This document shows positions 56,031-64,000 of a stretch of DNA of 64,000 nt, piece by piece. Source of the DNA: Streptomyces anulatus (lineage in GTDB: Bacteria; Actinomycetota; Actinomycetes; Streptomycetales; Streptomycetaceae). The stretch is taken from the NCBI RefSeq assembly GCF_014650675.1, contig NZ_BMVK01000001.1, positions 1,044,125 to 1,108,124 on the forward strand, read 5' to 3'. The first letter of the stretch is position 1; the number at the start of each line of letters is the position of its first letter. The translations under genes were made by a program, and so were the position numbers. The notes beneath the pieces were generated by a model. That model was not told where the DNA came from, searched no databases, and saw only the letters and a list, made by a program, of their open reading frames with translations.

Positions 56031-56119
56031 GGTCTAGTCCCCTCCCGGGAACCCTGTCAACACTTTGTCCGGACATTCGGACGAACCCCTTGACACTCTT
56101 CCGTACGGCCCGTGAGGCT
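56031..56119. promoter_or_regulatory. Divergent iol promoters around a palindromic operator
   Basis: Minus strand (toward iolC): -35 TTGACA at 56060-56055, 18-base spacer, -10 TAGACC at 56036-56031. Plus strand (toward iolE): -35 TTGACA at 56090-56095, 18-base spacer, -10 GAGGCT at 56114-56119, exactly seven bases before the iolE ATG. Between the two -35 boxes lies the perfect palindrome TGTCCGGACA (56066-56075), extended by TTTGTCCG and CGGACGAA half-sites to about 56085. This arrangement suits one repressor, such as a GntR-family inositol regulator, controlling both directions. Confidence 0.65.
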
Positions 56120-56126
56120 GGGCGTT

Positions 56127-57053
56127 ATGACCCCCTCCGTCCACTCCTCGGCCCGTATCCGTATCGGCTCGGCCCCCGACTCCTGGGGGGTGTGGTTCCC
56201 CGACGACCCGAAGCAGGTGCCGTGGCAGCGCTTCCTCGACGAGGTGGCCGAGGCCGGGTACGCATGGATCGAACTCGGCCCGTACGGCTATCTGCCCACC
56301 GACCCGGCCCGACTGGCCGACGAGACCCGCGACCGGGGGCTCACGGTCTCCGCCGGGACCGTTTTCACCGGATTGCACCACGGCCCGGACGTCTGGGACC
56401 GGACGTGGGCGCATGTCGCGGACATCGCCGGACTGACCCGGGCCATGGGAGCCGAACATCTGGTCGTCATCCCCTCCTTCTGGCGCGACGACAAGACGGG
56501 TGAGGTGCTGGAGGACCGGGTGCTCACGTCCGCGCAGTGGCGTGATCTGACCGCACAGACGGAGCGGCTGGGCCGGGAGGTCCGGGAGCGCTTCGGGCTG
56601 CGCATCGTCGTCCACCCGCACGCCGACACCCACATCGACACCGAGGAGAACGTCAACCGCTTCCTCGACGCCACCGATCCGGATCTCGTCTCGCTCTGCC
56701 TGGACACCGGGCACTACGCCTACTGCGGCGGCGACAGCGTCAAGCTCATCGAGACGTACGGGGAACGCATCGGCTACCTGCACCTCAAGCAGGTCGATCC
56801 GGAGATCCTGGCGACGGTGGTGGCGGACGAGGTGCCGTTCGGCCCGGCGGTGGCCAGGGGTGTGATGTGCGAGCCGCCGGGCGGGGTCCCCGCCCTGGAA
56901 CCGGTCCTGGACGCGGCCCGCGCCCTGGACGTCGACCTGTTCGCGATCGTGGAGCAGGACATGTATCCGTGCCCGCCGGACAAGCCGTTCCCGATCGCCC
57001 GCCGCACCCGGGAGTTCCTCCGCTCCTGCGGAAGGCCCGGCACCACGACCTGA
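56127..57053 (+). CDS. iolE: IolE-like myo-inosose dehydratase / sugar-phosphate isomerase-epimerase
   Basis: Encodes 308 residues of the xylose-isomerase-like TIM barrel family. IolE dehydrates 2-keto-myo-inositol. Motifs: IGSAPDSWGVWFPDDPKQVPW, VVHPHADTHIDTEENVNRFL, LCLDTGHYAYCGGDSVKLI and YLHLKQVDP, with the metal ligands Glu, Asp and His in place. IolH is the main alternative. ATG 56127 may be leaderless, as a -10 box ends seven bases upstream, although GAGG at 56114 could also serve as a ribosome site. Confidence 0.88.
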   Translation: MTPSVHSSARIRIGSAPDSWGVWFPDDPKQVPWQRFLDEVAEAGYAWIELGPYGYLPTDPARLADETRDRGLTVSAGTVFTGLHHGPDVWDRTWAHVADIAGLTRAMGAEHLVVIPSFWRDDKTGEVLEDRVLTSAQWRDLTAQTERLGREVRERFGLRIVVHPHADTHIDTEENVNRFLDATDPDLVSLCLDTGHYAYCGGDSVKLIETYGERIGYLHLKQVDPEILATVVADEVPFGPAVARGVMCEPPGGVPALEPVLDAARALDVDLFAIVEQDMYPCPPDKPFPIARRTREFLRSCGRPGTTT

Positions 57054-57121
57054 ACCCGTGGGCCCTTCCGGGCCCTTGGGTCCTCTCCCGGGGCTCTCGG
57101 GTCCGCCCCGGGCCCTCGGGT

Positions 57122-57150
57122 CCCCGGCCTTCGGGGCTCCGGCAGCCCCG
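57122..57150. terminator. Paired hairpins between convergent iolE and DinB-like genes
   Basis: CCCCGGCCTTCGGGG (57122-57136) and CGGGGCT-ccggc-AGCCCCG (57132-57150) form two overlapping, alternative stems just before the end of the minus-strand gene. They follow several near-repeats of CGGGCCCTTGGGTCC (57072-57122). No T run is present. Confidence 0.5.
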
Positions 57151-57152
57151 GG

Positions 57153-57677
57153 TCAGACCCCTGTGCGTCCGTCGACGCGTTCGCGGACGAGGTCGGCGTG
57201 GCCGCAGTGCCGGGCGTACTCGCCGATCATGTGGGTGTAGATCCACCGCAGCGTGACCTGCGCGCCCATGAACGGGCTGGTGTCGTCGAGCGCTCGAACC
57301 GCGCAGTTCCGCCGGGCCCTCGCCACTTCGGCCTCCCACTGCGCGAGCGCCTGCTCGTAGGTGGAGTCCTCGGCGAGATCCCAGCCGCCGTCACGGCCCT
57401 CGGCCCCGTCCCCGCCGCCGGCCGGAGGGGCGAAGAGCGGCGGGGCGTCCTCCTGCGCGAGCACACGGCGGAACCAGTTCCGCTCGACCTCCGCCAGATG
57501 CTGGAGCAGTCCGAGCAGCGTGATCGGCGAGGGCGTCGCGGACGCCTCGCGCAGGTCCTCTTCGGGCAGGTCCGCGCACTTCTGGGCGAGGGTGGCGCGG
57601 TAGAAGTCGAGCCAGCTCTCCAGGGAGGTGCGTTCGTCGGCGACCAGAGGGGGCATCGGGCGTTCGGAAGTGCTCAT
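57153..57677 (-). CDS. DinB-like (DUF664) four-helix protein
   Basis: Encodes 174 residues. Conserved parts are SLESWLDFYRATLAQKC, SPITLLGLLQHLAEVERNWF with the His expected to bind metal, and TLRWIYTHMIGEYARHCGHADL with a second His pair, typical of DinB/mycothiol-dependent proteins. In actinobacteria related proteins often use mycothiol as cofactor. ATG 57677 has GGAGG four bases upstream. Confidence 0.9.
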   Translation of the reverse strand: MSTSERPMPPLVADERTSLESWLDFYRATLAQKCADLPEEDLREASATPSPITLLGLLQHLAEVERNWFRRVLAQEDAPPLFAPPAGGGDGAEGRDGGWDLAEDSTYEQALAQWEAEVARARRNCAVRALDDTSPFMGAQVTLRWIYTHMIGEYARHCGHADLVRERVDGRTGV

Positions 57678-57919
57678 GGCCTCCATCGTGGCAGCCGGGT
57701 CCGACAATGGCCGCGCCCCGCACCACCGGACCCGGTTCATCCCTTCTGCCACAGCAGTAACCGTTTCGGCACACATATCTCGGTTACGCGGGTTTTCTGT
57801 CACAGCCGGTCGACAGCCCCACGCCGCCTGCCGTCCGGGGTCGTTCAACCGAGCACAGGCTGAGTGATCGTCAGCCTGCGCTGCGGAGCGCAGCAGAGAA
57901 GCGCTGAGAGGTGTCACTG

Positions 57920-58111
57920 ATGGCCGACGGAACACTCTGGTCCTACAAGGACATTGCCGCGCACATCCAGGTCCAGCCGGACACCGTCCGCTCCTACCGC
58001 AAGCACGGGCTCCTGCCCCCGCCCGACCAGGTGAAGAACGGGAAACCGTACTGGTACGGAGACACCGTCCGCGCCTGGGTCGCCTCCCGCCCCCGCAACC
58101 GGGGCCGCTGA
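57920..58111 (+). CDS. Small helix-turn-helix DNA-binding protein (63 residues)
   Basis: Encodes 63 residues that are almost wholly a winged HTH of the MerR/AlpA type: LWSYKDIAAHIQVQPDTVRSYRKHGLLPPPD, then a wing with YWYGDTVRAWVASRP. It is like excisionase/BldC-sized proteins. Function unknown; no phage or plasmid gene is nearby. GAGAGG lies nine bases before ATG 57920; a GTG at 57911 is possible. Confidence 0.85.
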   Translation: MADGTLWSYKDIAAHIQVQPDTVRSYRKHGLLPPPDQVKNGKPYWYGDTVRAWVASRPRNRGR

Positions 58112-58116
58112 CGCCC

Positions 58117-58180
58117 CGCCCGCACGCCGCCCCCGCCCGTCACCTCCCGCCCGCACGCCGCCCCCGGCCCGTCACCTCCC
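58117..58180. repeat. Tandem duplication of about 31 bp
   Basis: The segment GCCCGCACGCCGCCCCCG...CCCGTCACCTCCCG occurs twice in tandem, differing by one G. The second copy contains the stop codon of the convergent methyltransferase gene; the first copy begins just after the HTH gene stop. Confidence 0.85.
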
Positions 58181-58924
58181 GGCGGGAGCCCGGAAGAGGG
58201 CCGTCCAGAGGAACGGCTCCCCGAAGAGCGGGGATCGGGGGCCCTCGTCGTTCATACGGCGGAGCTCGATCTCCGTCAGACCGGAGAAGACGCGGCGCAG
58301 CGCCTCGGGCGAGTAGGCGAGCCCGCCCTGCAGACCGCCCGTCCGGTAGAGCTCGGCGTCCGGCAGCTCCGAGCCCATCCCGCCCTCCCCGGCGGCGAAG
58401 CAGGTGAGCGCGAAGTGACCGCCGGGCGCGAGGCAACGCTCCAGGAGGGCGAGATAGCTGATACGCCGGTGGGGCGGCAGGTGGTGGAAGCAGCCGGAGT
58501 CGTAGATCAGGTCGTAGGGCCCGGCCAGGGCGGCCCCCGCCGCCGTCAGCGCGAACGCGTCACCGCGGTGGAACCGGACGCCACGAGCCTCGGCCCCGTC
58601 CGCCCGCTCCCGGGCCCAGGCGATCGCCTCCGGGGAGAGGTCCACCGCGTCGACGTCGAAGCCGAGCGAGGAGAGGTGCAGCGCGTTGCGGCCGGGTCCG
58701 CAGCCGAGGTCGAGCGCACGGCCCGGGGCGATCAGCCCTTGGCGGAGATACGCGTCCAGGCTCTCGTCGGGCTTGTCCACGAAGAACGGCACCTTCTTCG
58801 ACCGGTCCGCGTAGAAGTCGTCCCACCAGGAGGCCCCGTTGGCTGTCCACCGGTCCGCGGCGGGGGCGAACAGCCCGTCCATCAGCGCCAGTACATCGTC
58901 CGTCGTGGTCACGTTCCGGTCCAT
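58172..58924 (-). CDS. Class I SAM-dependent methyltransferase
   Basis: Encodes 250 residues. The SAM-binding motif is ALDLGCGPGRNALHLSSLGFDVDAVDLS; DLIYDSGCFHHLPPHRR is motif IV and HFALTCFAAGE motif VI. The N-terminus contains WWDDFYADRSKKVPFFV, seen in small thiopurine/tellurite-type methyltransferase relatives. Substrate unknown. ATG 58924 follows GGGGG at seven bases. Confidence 0.88.
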   Translation of the reverse strand: MDRNVTTTDDVLALMDGLFAPAADRWTANGASWWDDFYADRSKKVPFFVDKPDESLDAYLRQGLIAPGRALDLGCGPGRNALHLSSLGFDVDAVDLSPEAIAWARERADGAEARGVRFHRGDAFALTAAGAALAGPYDLIYDSGCFHHLPPHRRISYLALLERCLAPGGHFALTCFAAGEGGMGSELPDAELYRTGGLQGGLAYSPEALRRVFSGLTEIELRRMNDEGPRSPLFGEPFLWTALFRAPAGR

Positions 58925-59169
58925 CCGGGCCCCCTTTTCCGATGGGCCAATTCTAGGCAGTCGGAGCATGAAATCCCAGGTCAGCACCCCTTTACCGATG
59001 CCGTCGGCGGGCTTCTGGCGCCTTCCGGGGCGGGCCGGGAGACCGGCCCCCGACCGCCACCCGTTCGGTGCCGCACGGGCCCGCCGGGGGCCGCTCCGGG
59101 CGTGTTCCCGGCCTCCCCGAGAGCTGTTTCCGAACGGCTTCCCCGCCCCGCGCCCCCCAGGGGCGCCCG

Positions 59170-61470
59170 TCAGCGTCTCGCCGGTTCGGCGAGCGTCGCG
59201 TCCGCCCCGGAGGCGGCGTCCGCCGCGGGCTCCGCCTCCCCGGGGCCGCCAGGGCCGCCCGGAGCCTCCGGAGCGACGACGTCGGCCGGGACCGCATCCC
59301 CCTCGCTGAGACCGAACCTGCGGTGGAAGGCGCGCAGGGGTGCGGGGGCCCACCAGGTGGAGCGGCCCATCAGCTTCATCACCGCGGGGACCAGCAGGCT
59401 GCGCACCACCATGGCGTCCATCAGGACGGCGAGGGCGATACCGAGGCCCAGCATCTTGGTGTTGGTGACCCGTGAGGTGCCGATGGCCACCATCACGACC
59501 GCGAGGATCACGGCGGCCGCGGTGATCAGCCCGCCGGTGTGCCGGAGTCCGAAGGTGACGGAGTGCTCGTGGTCGCCGGTGCGGTCGTACTCCTCCTTGA
59601 TCCGGGATATCAGGAAGACCCCGTAGTCCATGGAGAGTCCGAAGGCGACGCAGAACATCAGGACGGGCAGCGTCGTCTCGATGTCGCCCGTGCTGGTGAA
59701 GGCGAGCAGTCCGGAGAGATTCCCGTCCTGGAAGACCCAGACCACCGCTCCGAACATCGCGGTCAGGCTGAGGGCGTTGAGCACGACCGCCTGGAGCGGG
59801 ATGAGCACACTGCCGGTGAGCAGGAAGACCAGGAGCAGGGTGACCACCACGATGATCCCCACCGCCCAGGGCAGCCGGTCGGCTATGGCGTCCTTGGAGT
59901 CGACGAGGACCGCCGCCGCGCCCGTCACCGAGGTGTCGAGGGAGGAGGCCGAGGGCACGGCCCTCAGGTCCTGCACGAGCCGCTGGGACTCCTCGCCGAC
60001 GGCCTCGCCCTCGGGCAGCACGCTGTAGTAGGCGACGGCGTCCCCGGTGACCGGTCCGTCGACCCGCAGGACGCCGGGGAGCTGCTCGATGCGGTCCTTC
60101 AGCCGCGCGTACTCGGCGGGGGAACCCTGCCCCTCGGCCAGCACCTCCAGGCCGCCGCCCGGGCTGCCGGGGAAGCCGTCGCGGATGTGCTCCTGGACGA
60201 CGCGGGACTCCGCGCCGGCCGGAAGCTGACGGTCGTCCGCCGTGCCGAACTTGACGCCCAGGAAGGGCAGTCCGAGGAGCAGGAGCCCGACGGTGGTGAC
60301 GACGGCGAAGACGGGCGCCCTGCGCATCACCAGCGCGGCCAGCCGCGCCCATCCCCGGCCGGGCGAGGCCTCTTCCCCCGCGCCTTCCGGGCTCTCCTTC
60401 CGGCGGCGGAACAGCCGGCGCAGGTCCAGCGCGTTGATCCGGTGGCCGAGCAGCACGAGCGCCGCGGGCAGCAGGATCAGTGCGGCAGCGGCGGCCAGGA
60501 GGACCACGGCGATCCCGGCGTAGGCGAAGGACCGCAGGAAGTACTGCGGGAAGACGAGCATGGCCGACAGGGACACCGCCACGGTCAGCGCGGAGAACAG
60601 CACCGTACGCCCGGCGGTCCGCAGCGTCGTGCCCACCGCGGCCCGGGGGTCCGCCCCGCCGGCCAGCTCCTCGCGGAAGCGGCGGACGATGAACAGGGCG
60701 TAGTCGATGGCGAGTCCGAGGCCGAGCGCCGTGGTGAGGTTCATGGCGAAGACCGAGACGTCGGTGATCTCCGTCAGGCCCCGCAGCACGGCGTTGGTGC
60801 CGAGGATGGCGACGATGCCGACGCCGAGCGGCAGCATCGCGGCGACGGCGCTGCCGAAGACCATGACCAGCAGGACGAGCGTCACCGGCAGGGCGATCAG
60901 CTCGGCCCGCAGCAGATCCTCCTGGATGATCGTCTGCATCTCGTGCTGCACCGCGACGGGCCCGCCGAGGGAGACGGTCACCGGTCCCCGCTCCCCCGCG
61001 AAGGCGGGAGCCATCCGGTCGAGGGTCTCGCCCGCGGTCTTCTCGTCGCCCCCGATCCGGGCGGCGATGACCGCCTCGCGACCGTCCTCGGAGCGCAGGG
61101 CGGGTGACGCGGTCTCCCAGTAGGACCCGACGCCCGAGATCCCCGGCTCGTCCTTCAGCCGCTGGGTCAGGCGGGCGGCCTCGGCGGCCACCGCCGGGTC
61201 GTCGACGGTCGCGGAGCCGCTGTCGACCAGCAGGAGCAGATTGGGCTGGGAGGCGGGGAACTCCCGCGCCAGCACCTCGGTCGCATAGGTCGACTCGGCG
61301 TCGGGGGCCTGCCAGCCGCCGCTGCCCATCCGGTCCGCCACCCCGCTTCCCGCGAACACGGCGAGCGCGGTGATCACCAGCGCGGCCAGCAGCGCGAGCC
61401 TCGGCCGGGCGGTGACGAACCGGGTCCAGCCGCCGACGGGAGGCGGCGCGGAACGGTTGACTTCGGACAT
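59170..61470 (-). CDS. MMPL-family transporter
   Basis: Encodes 766 residues with the RND/MMPL layout of two halves: a first helix, an outside domain (about 45-195), five or six helices, a second outside domain, and six helices. MMPL signatures are GLGLAIDYALFIVRRFREEL and the second-half counterpart FGLSMDYGVFLISRIKEEYDR, with the Asp-Tyr pairs used for proton coupling. MMPL proteins export lipids or drugs. The divergent TetR gene suggests repression lifted by a ligand. Confidence 0.94.
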   Translation of the reverse strand: MSEVNRSAPPPVGGWTRFVTARPRLALLAALVITALAVFAGSGVADRMGSGGWQAPDAESTYATEVLAREFPASQPNLLLLVDSGSATVDDPAVAAEAARLTQRLKDEPGISGVGSYWETASPALRSEDGREAVIAARIGGDEKTAGETLDRMAPAFAGERGPVTVSLGGPVAVQHEMQTIIQEDLLRAELIALPVTLVLLVMVFGSAVAAMLPLGVGIVAILGTNAVLRGLTEITDVSVFAMNLTTALGLGLAIDYALFIVRRFREELAGGADPRAAVGTTLRTAGRTVLFSALTVAVSLSAMLVFPQYFLRSFAYAGIAVVLLAAAAALILLPAALVLLGHRINALDLRRLFRRRKESPEGAGEEASPGRGWARLAALVMRRAPVFAVVTTVGLLLLGLPFLGVKFGTADDRQLPAGAESRVVQEHIRDGFPGSPGGGLEVLAEGQGSPAEYARLKDRIEQLPGVLRVDGPVTGDAVAYYSVLPEGEAVGEESQRLVQDLRAVPSASSLDTSVTGAAAVLVDSKDAIADRLPWAVGIIVVVTLLLVFLLTGSVLIPLQAVVLNALSLTAMFGAVVWVFQDGNLSGLLAFTSTGDIETTLPVLMFCVAFGLSMDYGVFLISRIKEEYDRTGDHEHSVTFGLRHTGGLITAAAVILAVVMVAIGTSRVTNTKMLGLGIALAVLMDAMVVRSLLVPAVMKLMGRSTWWAPAPLRAFHRRFGLSEGDAVPADVVAPEAPGGPGGPGEAEPAADAASGADATLAEPARR

Positions 61471-61557
61471 GGTGCGGTGTCCCCTTCACCGAGACCCGGG
61501 CAGCACAAGGCAGCATGGGTCGGTCGTTGCCACTTACCCTGGCAAACACGAGTAGTC

Positions 61558-61596
61558 GCTCGCGTTTCACTAGAATGCGAGCGAGCACTCGCGTTT
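61558..61596. promoter_or_regulatory. Putative TetR operator between mmpL and tetR genes
   Basis: GCTCGC (61558-61563) and GCGAGC (61577-61582) form an inverted repeat, and GCGAG...CTCGC (61577-61592) a second interleaved one. CTCGCGTTT occurs twice as a direct repeat, 29 bases apart (61559 and 61588). It lies in the 158 bases between the divergent genes, where a TetR repressor would bind. Confidence 0.6.
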
Positions 61597-61628
61597 GTCA
61601 ACCGCATCATGAGAGCCGGGGATTGACC

Positions 61629-62363
61629 GTGTCGGAGGCCAAAGCCACCAAGGGCGCCGCAGCGGACGGAGCGGACGGCGGATCCACCGTCGGCACACCC
61701 GACGGAACGCCGGGCTCCGCCCGCCCGCGCCGCCGCCAGGCCCGCGGCGAGGCACGTATCGCCCAATTGCTCCGGGCCGCCGCCAGCGTCTTCTGCACCA
61801 GCGGCTACACCGCGTCGAGCACCAACGCCATCGCCCGCGAGGCCGGGGTGTCGCCGGGCACGCTCTACCAGTTCTTCCCGAACAAGGAGGCCATCGCCGT
61901 CGAGCTGGGCGACCAGCTGCTCAACCGCTGGCGGGACACCTACGGCGCCGCCTTCACGCAGAGCCATATCGAGCTGCCGCTCGACCGGATGCTGGACGCC
62001 ATCCTCGACCCGCTGATCGCCTTCAACTGCGAGAACCCGGCCTTCTCCGTCCTGATGCACGGCTCGGAGATTCCCGGCCGGATCACCGAGGAGCACGACA
62101 CGCTGCACGCCACGATGCTGACGCGGGTCGAATCGGCGCTCGCCGGCTACCTCCCGGACGTGCCCGCCGATCAGGTCCGCCGCATCGCCGACATGACCTT
62201 CATGCTCTTCAAGGCCGGACTGGACCTGATCATGGCCCACGAGGGCGAGGAGCGCGCGGCCTACATCCAGGAGCTGAAGACGATCATGTTCCGCTACCTG
62301 GACCCGCTGGTCGGCGACGACGCACCGCACCGTGCCGCACGCCGGGCCCCGCACACGCCGTAG
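61629..62363 (+). CDS. TetR-family transcriptional regulator of the MMPL exporter
   Basis: Encodes 244 residues. After a disordered N-terminus (about 45 residues), the HTH reads TNAIAREAGVSPGTLYQFFPNKEAIAVEL. The rest is a helical ligand-binding domain. It diverges from the MMPL gene and probably represses it by binding the shared gap. GTG 61629 has GGGG 9-13 bases upstream. Confidence 0.93.
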   Translation: MSEAKATKGAAADGADGGSTVGTPDGTPGSARPRRRQARGEARIAQLLRAAASVFCTSGYTASSTNAIAREAGVSPGTLYQFFPNKEAIAVELGDQLLNRWRDTYGAAFTQSHIELPLDRMLDAILDPLIAFNCENPAFSVLMHGSEIPGRITEEHDTLHATMLTRVESALAGYLPDVPADQVRRIADMTFMLFKAGLDLIMAHEGEERAAYIQELKTIMFRYLDPLVGDDAPHRAARRAPHTP

Positions 62364-62413
62364 ACGACCACGGGACCGGCCCCGGCACCACCGGGCGCCA
62401 CCGGGGCACATTC

Positions 62414-62430
62414 ATACCCCCTAGGGGTAT
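62414..62430 (+). promoter_or_regulatory. CsoR-type copper operator and promoter of the copZA operon
   Basis: ATACCCCCTAGGGGTAT is a classic CsoR palindrome. TATAGT (62428-62433), a good -10 box, overlaps its right arm, so bound repressor would block transcription. The start of copZ lies about 80 bases further. csoR itself is not in the window. Confidence 0.9.
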
Positions 62431-62520
62431 AGTATGGATGTGACGGGACGCCGGGGAGTCCTCCGCGGCCCCCTGCGCCCCGCCACGCCGCCGTAACGTG
62501 TTCGCGAAGAGGAGAACGTC

Positions 62521-62838
62521 ATGACCGCCGAGACAGAGACCCCCCAGTCCACCGGTTCCTGCTGCTCGCCCACCGGTTCCTGCCACGACGGTGCGGCCGA
62601 CGTGCAGATCGAGCAGAGCGACTCGGTCACCACCGTGTACCAGGTCAAGGGCATGACCTGCGGCCACTGCGAGGGCTCCGTGTCGGAGGAGATCTCCGGG
62701 ATCGCGGGCGTGACCTCGGTCGCGGCCGTCGCCGCCACCGGCCTGGTCACCGTCACGTCCAAGGCCCCGCTGGCCGAGGACGCCGTCCGTGCCGCCGTCG
62801 ACGAGGCCGGGTACGAGCTCCTCGGCCCGGCCGCCTGA
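62521..62838 (+). CDS. copZ: Copper chaperone CopZ (heavy-metal-associated domain)
   Basis: Encodes 105 residues. The HMA domain (about 38-103) has the Cu(I) site GMTCGHC (Cys47, Cys50). An N-terminal extension of about 37 residues holds extra cysteines (CC at 14-15, C21) that may also bind metal. It should deliver Cu(I) to the CopA pump encoded next. GAAGAGGAGAACGTC before ATG gives a strong ribosome site. Confidence 0.94.
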   Translation: MTAETETPQSTGSCCSPTGSCHDGAADVQIEQSDSVTTVYQVKGMTCGHCEGSVSEEISGIAGVTSVAAVAATGLVTVTSKAPLAEDAVRAAVDEAGYELLGPAA

Positions 62839-62881
62839 AGGCCTGCCCGGAGCAGCAGCACCCCGTTCGCCGTCGGGCCGT

Positions 62882-62905
62882 CCCCACCAGTCGATACTGG
62901 TGGGG
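62882..62905 (+). other. Perfect 10-bp hairpin between copZ and copA
   Basis: CCCCACCAGT-cgat-ACTGGTGGGG can form a very stable RNA stem-loop. No T run follows. It could be an attenuator or a stability element that raises copZ over copA, or a DNA operator. Confidence 0.7.
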
Positions 62906-62940
62906 TACGGCCCGATCTGCGTTTCTCAGGAGTTCCGGAC

Positions 62941-64000
62941 ATGGCCAGCACAGCAGCAGCCGATTTTCCGGCCGCCGACGCCTCCGAGGCCGAGCTGTTG
63001 ATCGGCGGGATGACCTGCGCCTCGTGCGCGGCCCGCGTCGAGAAGAAGCTCAACCGGATGGACGGTGTCACCGCCACGGTGAACTACGCGACCGAGAAGG
63101 CCCGCGTCACCTTCGGGGAGGGGCTGAAACTGGGTGACCTCGTCGCCACGGTCGAGAAGACCGGCTACACGGCCCGCCCCGTGGCCCAGCCGGAACGGAC
63201 GGCTCCGGCCGGGGGCGGGGCCGCCGCTCCCCCGGCGGCCGCCCCGGACGCGTACACGTACGCCGACGAGTCCCGCCGTACGGACACCTCGACGGACACC
63301 GCCACGGGCCCGGGCGCCGATCCCGTCGCCGTGGGCCCGGCTCCTGGGCCCGCCACGGAGTTCGGCGCGGACCTCGCCGTCCGGGAGGCCGAGGCGGAGC
63401 AGGAGGCCTCCATCGGCGCGCTCCGGCGGCGCCTCGTCGTCTCCGCCGTGCTCGCCGTCCCCGTCGTCCTGCTCGCCATGGTCCCGGCCCTCCAGTTCGA
63501 CTACTGGCAGTGGCTGAGCCTCACCCTCGCCGCGCCCGTCGTCGTCTGGGGCGGCCTGCCCTTCCACCGTGCCGCCTGGACCAACCTCCGGCACGGCGCT
63601 GCCACGATGGACACGCTGGTCTCGCTCGGCACGCTCGCCGCGTTCGGCTGGTCGCTGTGGGCCCTGTTCCTCGGCGACGCGGGCATGCCCGGCATGCGCC
63701 ACGGCTTCGATCTCACCGTCGCGCGCTCCGACGCCGGTTCGACGATCTATCTGGAGGTGGCGGCCGGGGTCGTCACGTTCATTCTGCTCGGCCGCTATCT
63801 GGAGGCCCGCGCCAAGCGGAGGTCCGGGGCGGCGCTGCGGGCGCTGATGGACCTGGGCGCCAAGGACGTCGCCGTGCTCAGGGCCGGCCGGGAGATCCGC
63901 ATCCCGGCGGGCGCGCTCGTCGTCGGCGACCGTTTCGTCGTGCGTCCCGGGGAGAAGATCGCGACGGACGGGACCGTGGTCGAGGGCGCGTCCGCCGTGG
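62941..64000 (+). CDS. copA: Copper-exporting P1B-type ATPase CopA (3' end cut by window)
   Basis: The frame is open to the last base, giving 353 residues. The N-terminal HMA domain has GMTCASC (Cys26, Cys29) and a long acidic/Pro-rich linker (about 85-160). Membrane helices follow, and the actuator domain begins with DVAVLRAGREIRIPAG and GEKIATDGTVVEG. The CPC motif and the phosphorylation domain lie outside. AGGAG before ATG 62941 is good. It pumps Cu(I) out, fed by CopZ. Confidence 0.95.
   Translation, partial: MASTAAADFPAADASEAELLIGGMTCASCAARVEKKLNRMDGVTATVNYATEKARVTFGEGLKLGDLVATVEKTGYTARPVAQPERTAPAGGGAAAPPAAAPDAYTYADESRRTDTSTDTATGPGADPVAVGPAPGPATEFGADLAVREAEAEQEASIGALRRRLVVSAVLAVPVVLLAMVPALQFDYWQWLSLTLAAPVVVWGGLPFHRAAWTNLRHGAATMDTLVSLGTLAAFGWSLWALFLGDAGMPGMRHGFDLTVARSDAGSTIYLEVAAGVVTFILLGRYLEARAKRRSGAALRALMDLGAKDVAVLRAGREIRIPAGALVVGDRFVVRPGEKIATDGTVVEGASAV

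Noticed and set aside
58172..61588. Minus-strand open frame of 1138 codons joining the MMPL region and the methyltransferase
   Set aside because: Only its last 250 residues are a real protein (the methyltransferase). The rest is an out-of-frame shadow of the MMPL gene.

Overview
The window is chromosomal DNA of a Streptomyces or a very close relative. GC is very high, start codons are ATG, GTG and occasionally TTG, ATGA/GTGA overlaps between genes are frequent, and the gene set is typical of the genus: sporulation dynamins with SsbB, a thioester-domain surface protein with an LAxTG sorting signal, PknG, EttA, MMPL and many two-component and ABC systems. I see no prophage, insertion sequence, CRISPR array or antibiotic gene cluster. 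Nearly all the sequence is coding. One tRNA gene was found, tRNA-Arg(TCT).

Layout. (1) 1-10.4 kb, + strand: the 3' end of a GlnX-like membrane protein, a GlnH-like binding protein, a helical protein of unknown function, the PknG kinase, a zinc-ribbon PP2C phosphatase, a VWA protein and a zinc-ribbon/FHA protein. This looks like one amino-acid-sensing phosphorylation pathway, an enlarged relative of mycobacterial GlnX-GlnH-PknG, and it is the most interesting locus here. (2) 10.4-22.2 kb: a PCMT-like methyltransferase, a truncated haemoglobin, a three-gene FtsX/MacB-type ABC transporter and two exported serine hydrolases. (3) 22.2-31 kb, - strand: the ettA-thioesterase-unknown operon, a Cys-Gln thioester surface protein, then ssbB, dynB and dynA, which serve sporulation. 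(4) 31.3-38.9 kb: tRNA-Arg, a four-gene sensor kinase/regulator/ABC-2 exporter operon, an amidase, a secreted FG-GAP protein and a GNAT enzyme. (5) 39-49.3 kb: a DUF1772 protein, a VWA lipoprotein, an ABC-2 permease with an unusual exported-hydrolase/ABC-ATPase fusion, a GNAT enzyme, a PAP2 phosphatase that overlaps a convergent response regulator, its sensor kinase, and a DUF4291 protein. (6) 49.4-57.1 kb: a myo-inositol catabolic cluster (mmsA/iolA, iolD, iolB, an aldolase-like gene, iolC and, divergently, iolE) with a palindromic operator between facing promoters. (7) 57.1-64 kb: a DinB-like protein, a 63-residue HTH protein, a methyltransferase, an MMPL exporter with a divergent TetR regulator, and a copper operon (CsoR-type operator, copZ, copA) that runs off the right edge.

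Both ends cut genes: the GlnX-like gene on the left and copA on the right. All functional calls come from motifs and family knowledge read by eye; no database search was made.
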